From the NCBI GenBank assembly GCA_028684915.1, contig JAQUEZ010000211.1:1-10533 (forward strand): DNA of 10,533 bases, written 5' to 3'. How positions within the stretch are numbered: position 1 is the first letter of the stretch; each line of letters opens with the position of its first letter. Under the pieces are notes generated by a model. The model made no database searches. It saw nothing but the letters and a program-made list of their open reading frames with translations, and had not been told where the DNA came from. This stretch comes from Desulfobulbus sp. GTDB taxonomy: Bacteria; Desulfobacterota; Desulfobulbia; Desulfobulbales; Desulfobulbaceae. Shown piece after piece: positions 1 through 5,966 of the stretch. Made by a program: the position numbers and the translations under genes.

Positions 1-181
1 TGTAATATCCGGCTATGCGATTGTTCTCGGCGAGCGCCACAAAACAGACTGTCACCCGGCGACGAATGTCAGCGGTAACCCGCTCACGGAAATATTGATT
101 CAGCGGCTCAGAAGCACAATCAAAGACAGAACGGTCGTGTACGCCATCAAGACGTGTGACCTTAAAGGGCGCTGTACTCAT
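1..181 (-). CDS. GNAT-family toxin of a type II TA system (TacT-like), 5' part only
   Basis: The reverse strand reads MSTAPFKVTRLDG, then FDCASEPLNQYFRE and VTVCFVALAENNRIAGYY, open to the window edge. This is the N-terminal third of a GNAT acetyltransferase toxin of the TacT/AtaT kind, which is known to acetylate the amino group of charged tRNA and block translation. The conserved DCxxEPLNxYF and IAGYY segments are visible; the acetyl-CoA binding and catalytic C-terminal part lies outside the window. The ATG overlaps the antitoxin stop in an ATGA, so it is probably translated by coupling, and no separate Shine-Dalgarno site is needed. A second, broken copy of this gene lies at about 8491-8772. 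The family call is secure; intactness beyond the edge is unknown. Confidence 0.85.
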   Translation of the reverse strand, partial: MSTAPFKVTRLDGVHDRSVFDCASEPLNQYFRERVTADIRRRVTVCFVALAENNRIAGYY

Positions 182-459
182 TCTGAACGCAAAAGTGCCT
201 TGCGACGGGTAAAGGCTCGCTCCAGGACTGCATTTGGCCGTGGCGGCTCCAGGAGGGCCTGTGCAAAGCACTCCTGATCAGCGAGTGAACAACGGACGAT
301 ACCCGCCTGCTCGATAGCACGTTGCGCTGCGTCCTGGACAGCGGCGACCACGAAATCGGTCATGGTGCGGCCTTGCAATTCCGCCGCACGCTTGAGCATG
401 GCATGCAGGTCGGTACTGATCCTCGCCTCAAGGCGAGCGGTAGAGACAGTTGTTGGCAT
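178..459 (-). CDS. DUF1778 (TacA-like) antitoxin of a GNAT toxin pair
   Basis: A 93-aa protein. It begins MPTTVSTARLEARISTDL, a short beta strand typical of an RHH DNA-binding fold, followed by helices LHAMLKRAAELQGRTMTDFVVAAVQDAAQRA. The C-terminal part (DQECFAQALLEPPRPNAVLERAF) is the usual toxin-neutralising segment of DUF1778 proteins: a helix with the F-x-x-ALLxPPxPN motif. The frame is open to 582, but the ATG at 459 is preceded by a strong AGGAGG and matches the family start, so the longer form is rejected. The gene overlaps the toxin start by four bases. In this family the antitoxin binds its own promoter; a palindrome placed inside that promoter (481-509) fits. Confidence 0.9.
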   Translation of the reverse strand: MPTTVSTARLEARISTDLHAMLKRAAELQGRTMTDFVVAAVQDAAQRAIEQAGIVRCSLADQECFAQALLEPPRPNAVLERAFTRRKALLRSE

Positions 460-480
460 TGAAAAATCCTCCTCACAAAA

Positions 481-509
481 ACAATACGGCAATATGCCGT
501 ACAAATCAA
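481..509 (-). promoter_or_regulatory. Promoter and palindromic operator of the TacA/TacT-like pair
   Basis: On the minus strand TTGATT (509-504) and TATTGT (486-481) are separated by exactly 17 bp. Between and across them lies an inverted repeat, TACGGCA and TGCCGTA around three bases (485-501). This is the expected place for autorepression by the RHH antitoxin. The site also lies 20 bp upstream of the divergent HU-like gene, so the antitoxin could repress both directions. Promoter strength and binding are inferred. Confidence 0.6.
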
Positions 510-520
510 CTTTTGCAACA

Positions 521-811
521 ATGAACCAAAAGAATCTCACCCGAAAGGAACTGGCTTTGTCCGTCACCAACAAATTAGACATCTCTCAACGAAATGCGGC
601 TGAAATCGTCGACACTGTTTTTGCGACGTTGAAAAACACGCTCGTTGGTGGAGAATCGATCAAGTTGGTCCAGTTTGGCAGCTTGATCGTCCGGGATAAA
701 TCACCTCGGCGGGGGAGAAATCCAAAAACCGGCGAGTCCATGTTGATCACCAAACGGCAGATGGTCAACTTCCGACCCAGCCGGCAACTGCGTGAACGAT
801 TAAACGGGTAA
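521..811 (+). CDS. HU/IHF-like nucleoid DNA-bending protein
   Basis: A 96-aa protein with the whole HU/IHF fold. The N-terminal helices are LTRKELALSVTNKLDISQRNAAEIVDTVFATLKNTL, then GESIKLVQFGSLIVRDK (the saddle strands, with the family's FGxF reading FGSL), then the arm with RRGRNPKTGE (about residues 63-72), whose proline intercalates into DNA in this family, and the closing FRPSRQLRERL. It resembles IHF-alpha more than HU by eye. The open frame begins at 362 but overlaps the antitoxin gene; ATG 521 gives the normal family length. No good Shine-Dalgarno site precedes 521 or the alternative ATG at 494, so the start is moderately sure. The TOPRIM gene follows after six bases, so the two are probably one operon. 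Confidence 0.88.
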   Translation: MNQKNLTRKELALSVTNKLDISQRNAAEIVDTVFATLKNTLVGGESIKLVQFGSLIVRDKSPRRGRNPKTGESMLITKRQMVNFRPSRQLRERLNG

Positions 812-817
812 TCTCCG

Positions 818-1732
818 GTGGACACCGAGCTGGAACGGTTCAAGATTGAGGTTGTGTTGCCGGAATTTGCGGCAACACGCGGCTACTCCCTGGATCGCCG
901 GGCCAGCTCGCGTAACTCGATTGTGATGCGCCACCCTGACGGCGACAAGATCATCATCGCCCGTTATGAAGGAACCACCCATTGGGTGTATTGCTCAGTT
1001 CGTGATGGCCGGGATAACGGCACTATCGTTGACTTCCTGCAGAATCGAGGAGTCGGTTCGCTGGGCATGGTCCGCAAGACCTTGCGCGACTGGCTCGGGA
1101 CGTCGCGGCCCACACCCCAACTGCCCCTTTTCGTGCAGGAACTGCAACCGATCTCCAGGGATCGTGCGGAGGTCATCGCGGAATGGGAAAAGGCAGCCCC
1201 TTGTGCATCCCTCCCCTATTTGACAGGCCGCGGCCTGGTGCCAGACGTACTCGCCCTTCCCCAGTTCGCCGGTCGTGTTCGTGTAGATCGCCGGCACAAT
1301 GCCTTATTTCCCCACTACGACAAAGAAGGCCTCTCAGGCTTTGAGGTCAAGAACAAGGGCTTTACCGGCTTTGCCGCTGGTGGCAGGAAAGGACTCTGGT
1401 ACAGCCTGGCCAAGGAAACAGACCGTCGGCTGGTTTTGGTTGAAAGCGCCATTGATGCCATGTCCTTCCATGTGCTGTTTGGTGATAAGCATACCCGCTA
1501 CATGTCCACCGGCGGGGAACTGAACCCTCAACAACCCACCCTTTTGCGTGGCGCCATGGAGAAGTTGCACCCATCGGCGGAAATTATACTCGGGTTCGAT
1601 GACGATGAGGGGGGGGAGAAGGTAGCTAAAGAAGTGGAGGCTGCCGCGCCCCCTGGTCGAAAAGTGGTCCGGATGCTACCTGATGGAGGCAAAGACTGGA
1701 ATCAGGTTTTGAAAAACAAGCTAGGGTTGTAA
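818..1732 (+). CDS. Plasmid-type TOPRIM / DUF3991-like protein (primase-like)
   Basis: A 304-aa protein starting with GTG six bases after the HU-like gene. The N-terminal half contains WVYCSVRDGRDNGTIVDFLQ (about 56-75), the pattern seen in plasmid primase-like and DUF3991 proteins, then YLTGRGL (134-140). The C-terminal half is a TOPRIM fold: LVLVESAIDAMS (205-216) with the acidic E209, GFDDDEGGE (259-267) with the paired aspartates, and DGGKDWNQVL (289-298), the closing motif of Toprim_2 proteins. In this family the domain binds metal and acts in primases or in relaxase-linked proteins. No helicase, relaxase or zinc-finger cysteines are present, so this is a stand-alone TOPRIM protein; a priming role is inferred. 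An eight-G run (1609-1616) follows the aspartate codons. Confidence 0.8.
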   Translation: MDTELERFKIEVVLPEFAATRGYSLDRRASSRNSIVMRHPDGDKIIIARYEGTTHWVYCSVRDGRDNGTIVDFLQNRGVGSLGMVRKTLRDWLGTSRPTPQLPLFVQELQPISRDRAEVIAEWEKAAPCASLPYLTGRGLVPDVLALPQFAGRVRVDRRHNALFPHYDKEGLSGFEVKNKGFTGFAAGGRKGLWYSLAKETDRRLVLVESAIDAMSFHVLFGDKHTRYMSTGGELNPQQPTLLRGAMEKLHPSAEIILGFDDDEGGEKVAKEVEAAAPPGRKVVRMLPDGGKDWNQVLKNKLGL

Positions 1733-1841
1733 TGCCGCTATCTCGGCGAGCGGGCAATAGGAAAAGGAAGCACTGTGAAATCTCGACCTCCATCCCATCT
1801 ATTAAGCATACAAAAAATCCCCCCCCCCTGTGAACGGGTCC

Positions 1842-2133
1842 CCAAAAGTGTGTCGATTGACGACTTTCCAAAAAATAACAAGTAATAACAATTAATTATA
1901 ACAATCGACACAGAGGATATCTACATCTATGGAAGATGTTTAATGGCGCATCCAAATGTGTGTCGATTGAGGAGCCTAAAGCGTGTAGATCGAGGAATCG
2001 TATAAAAAAAATATTTTAAAACATAATGTTAGCTTGCATCATTTGCCATGTTGTCACTGACAAATCTACCCAAATACCACAACAAAATGCCCGGAAGTGT
2101 GTCGATTGATGACCTTTTTGTGTCAATTGTTGA
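1842..2133 (+). repeat. Five direct copies of a 22-bp iteron-like element
   Basis: Three strong copies share the perfect 13-mer GTGTGTCGATTGA, preceded by CCRRAW and followed by NGA: 1842-1863, 1952-1973 and 2091-2112. Two degenerate copies stand directly behind the second and third: 1975-1996 (four mismatches to the consensus) and 2113-2133 (one base shorter). The starts within each pair are 23 and 22 bp apart, about two helical turns. An inverted partial copy (TGTGTCGATTG on the minus strand) lies at 1902-1912. The surrounding DNA (1733-2309) is AT-rich and non-coding and carries a run of ten C at 1819-1828. This pattern fits initiator iterons or transposase binding sites at a transposon end; neither is proven. 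I see no gene in 1733-2309. Confidence 0.7.
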
Positions 2134-2309
2134 CCAAAAACAGCGAATTATACCATTTAAACAGCAATATAGGCCTCATTCAGTCTTTACTCATGAATCG
2201 AAGTCCGCTTTGCAAGCGTAGATGTCGAGGCGAGGGAAAGTGCGGTGAGCTTCTATTGGCATCCCACCTGTTGATCGCATCAAAAAATTCCGTTTCGTGG
2301 GCACCCCCC

Positions 2310-2636
2310 TTATTTTCCCATCCATTTACGCATCAGACGTTTTTTCAAGGAGGAGCGTTCTTGCGGGTTGCGTCCCTGGCGGGTAGCAATTTGCTCGGCC
2401 ATTAGAACCTGGAGAGCGGTGGGGCAATAAAAATGACCATCCTTGCCCATTGCCCAGACATTGCTGACCTGATTCTCTAGCAGTGGCAAATGCTCATCCC
2501 ATGCATTATTGGGGGTGCTGGCCAGGTTGTTTCGCTCGCGAGTCCGCCATCGTTGGTGCCAGATCTTTTTATCTTGGCGTTCGCTGTGGCAAGTTGTGTG
2601 ACCAAAGACAGGTGTTTTACGTCGGCTGCGGCTCAT
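2310..2636 (-). CDS. Conserved small basic protein of unknown function
   Basis: A 108-aa protein that begins MSRSRRKTPVFGHTTCHSERQ and ends with a strongly basic tail, LKKRLMRKWMGK. The opening MSRSRxKTPxxGxTTxxSExxDK is one I recognise from short, widespread uncharacterised proteins of bacteria; family members also carry the WCMAKDGxxxF-like motif that appears here as VWAMGKDGHFYCP. No function is known to me. There are only two cysteines, no membrane segment and no signal peptide. The basic charge suggests nucleic acid contact, which is only inference. It stands alone on the minus strand between two non-coding blocks, and the region before its ATG has no clear Shine-Dalgarno site. The opposite-strand frame over it is a shadow. 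Confidence 0.65.
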   Translation of the reverse strand: MSRSRRKTPVFGHTTCHSERQDKKIWHQRWRTRERNNLASTPNNAWDEHLPLLENQVSNVWAMGKDGHFYCPTALQVLMAEQIATRQGRNPQERSSLKKRLMRKWMGK

Positions 2637-3075
2637 GATAGGGTTATTTCGAAAACAGGAAAATTGTCCGCTAATGGTTGGTGTTCACAATTTGTGCTTT
2701 AACAAATAAACCTTAGCGTACACTTGAATACCGCAGAACTTCAACTACCGAGTACGGGTTTCCGAATTTTGGTAGGATTCCTAATGGATTTTTGATAGCC
2801 GACACGGATTTGGATATTTTTCTTTCCTATTGCCTGGTGGGATAAGTTGTGAGCTAAAAGAGAAAACAATTTAGAAAAATTAGTAGTTAGAGGTTTTTGC
2901 AAAAAGTCGGTTTATCAATTTTTGAGGTGGCACCTGGAATTAGACACATGTAAAATCAAATAGATACTAGCTTAAATATGCGTAAAAATGACGCCGAAAC
3001 TAGGCATTGTCTTATTTTTGCAAGAGGCTCAGGTAGTAATACAAAGATTGTAGTGGTTGGTGAACGCAAGGGTTT
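2637..3075. other. Gene-free AT-rich stretch upstream of the origin
   Basis: I see no coding region here. The stretch is clearly richer in A and T than the flanking genes, as expected near a replication origin. A perfect 12-bp palindrome, TTTTTGCAAAAA, lies at 2894-2905. The rest shows no repeat family, promoter or terminator that I can defend. The promoter of the small basic gene should lie near its right edge on the minus strand, but no good boxes were found. Confidence 0.5.
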
Positions 3076-3180
3076 ACCTATAGCCCCCCACAAGGGACGT
3101 TGAATGGTTGTTATCCACAGGATGCTCCCCCAATTTGCTATAGGTGTTTTTAATATAGGAGAGTCTATAGGTGTATATAG
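3076..3180. repeat. TATAGG repeat cluster beside the DnaA box
   Basis: CTATAGGTG occurs at 3138-3146 and 3165-3173, 27 bp apart, with looser TATAGG copies near 3155 and 3176. An inverted copy, ACCTATAG, stands at 3076-3083 on the other side of the DnaA box. The cluster could bind a regulator or form part of the melting region; no known factor is recognised. Confidence 0.45.
3111..3119 (+). promoter_or_regulatory. DnaA box (perfect consensus)
   Basis: TTATCCACA is the exact high-affinity DnaA box. It lies 108 bp before the first RepA iteron and in the same orientation as repA. In theta-replicating plasmids this arrangement lets DnaA help RepA open the origin. Confidence 0.75.
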
Positions 3181-3227
3181 GGGGCACCTCGCAATGCTAG
3201 ATTTTTAGAGAGGTTGAGGAGAACTCG

Positions 3228-3344
3228 CCGTACCGTTTCTGCGCAGTTTCCGTACCGTTTCTGCGCAACCGCCGTACCGTTTCTGCGCAGTTTTGGCTTT
3301 CAATCCGTACCGTTTCTGCGCAGTTTCCGTACCGTTTCTGCGCA
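3228..3344 (+). repeat. Five RepA-type iterons (origin of replication)
   Basis: Five identical copies of CCGTACCGTTTCTGCGCA start at 3228, 3250, 3272, 3305 and 3327. The start-to-start distances are 22, 22, 33 and 22 bp, all multiples of 11, so every copy faces the same side of the helix. They are followed by an AT-rich stretch (3345-3385) and by repA. This is the standard form of an iteron-controlled plasmid origin. The link to the neighbouring RepA is inferred from position. Confidence 0.88.
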
Positions 3345-3430
3345 AGATTTTTATTAAATAATCGGGCGCAAAAACATCTTAATCATTGTATGATCGGACG
3401 AATCAAACGAAGTGCTTCAAAGAGGAAGGC

Positions 3431-4588
3431 ATGGATCAGTCGGACGACAAAAAACACATCGACAAACTGATTACCGAAACGCTCGCCAGCGAAGCGGAAG
3501 AAGCAAAGAAGGCTGGGCAAGTTGGCTATATGGCGCGAGCCCTCGTCCAAGCTACGCTCCCTCATAAAGCAACAAAGGAAAAAGTTTTCACGCGGCGCAA
3601 TGGGGCATTGGAAATGACGATCATGTCCCCCCAAGGGCTCCCCTTTGGTTCTGTCCCGCGCCTTTTGCTATCATGGCTGACGACCGAAGCCGTGCGCACC
3701 CGCTCGCCGGTCTTGGTCCTTGGCTCGTCCCTTTCTGCTTTTATGTCCGAGCTGAATTTGGGAAGAACCGGTGGCAAAAAAGGTGATATAACCCGTTTTA
3801 AAAATCAAACCTTGCGGTTGTTTTCCTCTACCATTTCGTGCTCATACGTCGATGAAAGCATGGCTACCGGCAGAGGGTTCAATATTGCCAAGGAATATCA
3901 TCTTTGGTGGAACCCGAAAGAGCCGAACCAGTTACCCCTTTGGAAATCCTCGGTCGTTCTGAGCACAGACTTCTTTAACGAGATCATCGAAAAACCGGTG
4001 CCGGTCGATATGGATGCCATGATGAAGCTCAAGAGGTCGCCAATGGCCCTTGATATTTATTTCTGGCTCACCTATCGGCTGTCTTACTTGCACAGAGATT
4101 TGGTGCTCCCGTGGCCCTTGCTGCAAATGCAGTTCGGGGCGGATTATGCCCAAGACAAAGAGGGGCAATACAATTTCAAACGGAAGTTCCTGCTGCGTTT
4201 GAAAGATGTTCTGGCCGTCTACGACAAGGCGCGGGTGTTTGATGCCGACAAGGGGTTGCTCCTGCGGCCTAGCCCCCCTCATGTTGCCAAGCGAGGCATT
4301 CCCGACCTGCCTATTGGCCGTGGAAGGCTTCTTGCTGAATCACAAAAGGACAGCGACGCTCTCAACAAACAAATGGCGCAACAGCTTTGTTTGGCTGACG
4401 CCCCCTCCCCTATTCGCCTCAAAACGGTGACCTATGAGAAGGCTAGAGAAGCCTTGGCTGGTTCCGGTCTGGATATTTATGCCCTAGAAGCGGATTGGCT
4501 GGAATGGATTGAGAAGACCGGCAAGCGACCGGCGCGCCCCGATGGGGCGTTTATCGGGTTCTGCCGGAAGAAGGCAACAAAGAAATAA
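3431..4588 (+). CDS. repA: Plasmid replication initiator, RepA (PF04796 / pVS1-like)
   Basis: A 385-aa initiator expected to bind the iterons just upstream and recruit host replication proteins. Family motifs are clear: SPQGLPFGSVPRLLLSWLTTEAVRT (about 66-90), LGSSLSAFMSELNLGRTGGKKGDI, the central VLSTDFFNEIIEKPVPVDM, SPMALDIYFWLTYRLSYL (203-220), QFGADY, FKRKFLLRLKDVLAVY (249-264) and LLLRPSPPHV (276-285). The C-terminal LDIYALEADWLEWIE and PDGAFIGFCRK segments match the usual tail of this family. The frame opens earlier with a TTG at 3386, but ATG 3431 has GAGGAAGG in front and is preferred. The length is normal and no break is seen. Iteron binding near its own promoter suggests autoregulation. 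Confidence 0.92.
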   Translation: MDQSDDKKHIDKLITETLASEAEEAKKAGQVGYMARALVQATLPHKATKEKVFTRRNGALEMTIMSPQGLPFGSVPRLLLSWLTTEAVRTRSPVLVLGSSLSAFMSELNLGRTGGKKGDITRFKNQTLRLFSSTISCSYVDESMATGRGFNIAKEYHLWWNPKEPNQLPLWKSSVVLSTDFFNEIIEKPVPVDMDAMMKLKRSPMALDIYFWLTYRLSYLHRDLVLPWPLLQMQFGADYAQDKEGQYNFKRKFLLRLKDVLAVYDKARVFDADKGLLLRPSPPHVAKRGIPDLPIGRGRLLAESQKDSDALNKQMAQQLCLADAPSPIRLKTVTYEKAREALAGSGLDIYALEADWLEWIEKTGKRPARPDGAFIGFCRKKATKK

Positions 4589-4591
4589 AGT

Positions 4592-4627
4592 CGATATAAC
4601 CATATATCCATTCATATGGTTATATCG
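4592..4627. repeat. Perfect 14-bp inverted repeat behind repA (ATATAACCATAT family, copy 1)
   Basis: Arms CGATATAACCATAT (4592-4605) and ATATGGTTATATCG (4614-4627) surround eight bases. It lies three bases after the repA stop, and the convergent 69-aa gene ends inside it. It has no GC-rich stem and no T tract, so it is not a usual terminator. Related copies stand at 5081, 5741, 5838 and 6653, which points to a protein-binding site. Confidence 0.75.
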
Positions 4628-4821
4628 TAAAACTGCGGGCTTTTCCAATATCTCACGATAACGCTCGATTCTTTGATGGCCGCTTGGTCATCCTTGGCTT
4701 CAAACGCCTGCGACAAGGAGCGTTTTCCTCTCACAAGCTCGTATCTCCCTGGAGCATGGCGCAGCAAGCACCAGTCGGCCCACTGTCTGACGAGCTGCGG
4801 TTTATTGGCCTCGGCTTTCAT
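4612..4821 (-). CDS. Uncharacterised 69-aa protein, third gene of the parA operon
   Basis: The ATG overlaps the stop of the RHH gene in an ATGA, which is good evidence for a real coupled gene. The protein starts MKAEANKPQLVRQWADWCLLRH and continues PGRYELVRGKRSLSQAFEAKDDQAAIKES, ending YWKSPQFYDITI. It has a compact, tryptophan-rich, soluble look, with no membrane segment and no motif I recognise. The stop codon lies within the inverted repeat at 4592-4627. By position it may help partition or copy control, but that is only a guess from context. The convergent arrangement with repA leaves 23 bp between the two stop ends. Confidence 0.6.
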   Translation of the reverse strand: MKAEANKPQLVRQWADWCLLRHAPGRYELVRGKRSLSQAFEAKDDQAAIKESSVIVRYWKSPQFYDITI

Positions 4822-5069
4822 GCTATCGGCGGCTTTCCGAATTTCTTGAAAAGGTCATTGAGGGCTTCGGATAAAAGGGCCTGCTGGGTCTGCTCGCATT
4901 CGATGGCAAGGATCGCCAATTGCTTCTTGGCAGCCTCCGGCATATGAAAGATGGTCTGCTTCTTCCCTACCCTATCCGGCCTCGGTTGTTTTTGTTCAGT
5001 GGAAATCGTGGCGGGTTCGTCCGGCACGGAAAACATAGAACCGAGGTTTTTGCGTTTCGCGGTCACCAT
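4818..5069 (-). CDS. RHH partner of ParA (ParB-like small protein)
   Basis: An 83-aa protein. Residues 1-35 (MVTAKRKNLGSMFSVPDEP, then a Pro/Gln-rich stretch) look like a flexible N-terminal arm. Residues 36-83 (GKKQTIFHMPEAAKKQLAILAIECEQTQQALLSEALNDLF) form an RHH: one beta strand and two helices, closing FGKPPIA. Small RHH proteins of this kind follow ParA in many plasmids, bind the centromere and operator, and use the arm to stimulate the ATPase. The frame opens at 5090, but ATG 5069 has GAGGTG just upstream and is chosen. The gene follows parA after 37 bp containing a repeat copy (5081-5111), and it overlaps the next gene by four bases. The role is inferred from fold and place. Confidence 0.82.
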   Translation of the reverse strand: MVTAKRKNLGSMFSVPDEPATISTEQKQPRPDRVGKKQTIFHMPEAAKKQLAILAIECEQTQQALLSEALNDLFKKFGKPPIA

Positions 5070-5080
5070 ATCACACCTCA

Positions 5081-5111
5081 ATATAACCATTTATTTGGTT
5101 ATATGGTTATA
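5081..5111. repeat. Inverted repeat between parA and its partner (copy 2)
   Basis: ATATAACCA (5081-5089) and TGGTTATAT (5096-5104) form an inverted repeat, and a further TGGTTATA overlaps at 5104-5111. The parA stop lies inside the third copy. It belongs to the same family as 4592-4627. A role as centromere or operator for the RHH protein is inferred. Confidence 0.65.
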
Positions 5112-5727
5112 ATCCCATAGCCTTCTTCAAACAAGCAAAAAGCTCGTCGATTTCGGCGGCGGCTTTTCCTTCCGGCTCGTATTCATGGACACTGCGCCCG
5201 TCGATGACGGCGTGAGTATAGGCGGCTCGCTGCTGCAAAACAGGGTCCAGCACGTTGATTCCCTGCTGCTGCAAGGCCTCTTTGGCTTCTTCAGCCAATT
5301 TGCCACGCGGGGCAGCATTGATGACGGCGACGGCAGGTGTCTTGGCCAGCTTGGCGATAGAGGCGGTTGAACCAATCGCCTTGAGGTCGAAACGCGAAGG
5401 ACGGCAAGGCATGAGGATATAATCGGCAAGCTGGGCGACAATGGCCGCCGCGCTGTTCGAGTGCGGGGCTGTGTCGATGATCACAAAATCAGCCCCGCCT
5501 GCCTTGGCCTGTTGAAGCAAGAGTTGCACCTTGTCTGCTCCAGCCTGAACAGCGTTCAACTCGTTTTGAGCTTCGCGGCTCATGTACCAGTCAATCGCGC
5601 TGCCCTGCGGGTCAACGTCGATGATTGCGGTATGGTACCCTTGCCGGATCGCACACACGGCCATGTGAACCGCAATCGTAGTTTTGCCGCTGCCGCCTTT
5701 TTGGGAAATGATCGCGAGGGTCTTCAT
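5107..5727 (-). CDS. parA: ParA-type partition ATPase
   Basis: A 206-aa deviant-Walker ATPase of the small plasmid ParA class with no N-terminal HTH. KGGSGKTT (10-17) carries the signature lysine and the P-loop lysine; DVDPQGSAIDW (37-47) is the A' motif; FVIIDTAPHSN (81-91) is Walker B; ILMPCRPSRFDL (104-115) follows the family pattern. It is expected to bind DNA non-specifically when ATP-bound and pull plasmid copies apart through its RHH partner. The frame extends to a GTG at 5748, but ATG 5727 has AAGGA upstream and opens with the usual MKTLAIISQKGG. First gene of the minus-strand par operon; repeats stand before it (5741-5768) and at its end, as expected for autoregulation. Confidence 0.92.
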   Translation of the reverse strand: MKTLAIISQKGGSGKTTIAVHMAVCAIRQGYHTAIIDVDPQGSAIDWYMSREAQNELNAVQAGADKVQLLLQQAKAGGADFVIIDTAPHSNSAAAIVAQLADYILMPCRPSRFDLKAIGSTASIAKLAKTPAVAVINAAPRGKLAEEAKEALQQQGINVLDPVLQQRAAYTHAVIDGRSVHEYEPEGKAAAEIDELFACLKKAMGL

Positions 5728-5740
5728 GGGTGGTTCCTTG

Positions 5741-5768
5741 ATAACCACATAGACGCCTATATGGTTAT
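5741..5768. repeat. Inverted repeat upstream of parA (copy 3, likely operator)
   Basis: ATAACCA (5741-5747) and TGGTTAT (5762-5768) are separated by 14 bases, within a wider TATATGGTTATATAT context. It starts 14 bp upstream of the parA ATG, where an autorepressor of the par operon should bind. Confidence 0.6.
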
Positions 5769-5837
5769 ATATTAAATCACATTGAACTTAGCCATTCGCT
5801 TATTACCGTTTTTTCAGGATATTGCAAAGAGAACTTC

Positions 5838-5873
5838 AGCCATATAAATATCGGTGGCTATATGGCTATATAT
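5838..5873. repeat. GCC-variant repeat upstream of the first ParD gene (copy 4)
   Basis: AGCCATATA (5838-5846) is followed by two tandem TGGCTATA units (5855-5862 and 5863-5870). It differs from the parA-linked copies by G for A in the centre (GGCTAT against GGTTAT). It lies 32 bp before the ParD promoter. Confidence 0.6.
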
Positions 5874-5904
5874 TTACAACCACCACGCACACGTGAACTG
5901 GATA

Positions 5905-5933
5905 TTGACTGTCACTGAAAGTGACAGTATGAT
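5905..5933 (+). promoter_or_regulatory. Sigma-70 promoter with operator in the spacer, first ParDE unit
   Basis: TTGACT (5905-5910) and TATGAT (5928-5933) are 17 bp apart, a near-ideal promoter. A perfect inverted repeat, ACTGTCACT and AGTGACAGT around GAA (5908-5928), fills the spacer. This suits autorepression by the RHH antitoxin encoded 34 bp downstream. Confidence 0.72.
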
Positions 5934-5966
5934 TTAATCATACCAGCATTGATAAATAGGGTGAAA

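Noticed and set aside
362..520. N-terminal extension of the HU-like protein
   Set aside because: It would run antisense through the antitoxin gene and adds residues that no HU/IHF protein has.
1819..1828. Run of ten C considered as a phase-variation tract
   Set aside because: It lies in non-coding DNA 87 bp after a stop codon, with no gene or promoter that it would switch.
2097..2405. A 102-aa plus-strand open frame
   Set aside because: It overlaps the better supported small basic gene on the other strand, begins inside an iteron-like copy, has no Shine-Dalgarno site and no recognisable sequence.
3228..3344. Repeat array considered as a CRISPR
   Set aside because: The 18-bp repeats are only 4 or 15 bp apart, lie next to repA and match iterons; no spacers of normal size and no cas genes.
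4592..4627. Inverted repeat considered as the repA terminator
   Set aside because: The stem is AT-rich, no T tract follows on either strand, and related copies lie upstream of genes.
5461..5775. A 104-aa plus-strand open frame
   Set aside because: It is antisense to parA and shows no family features.
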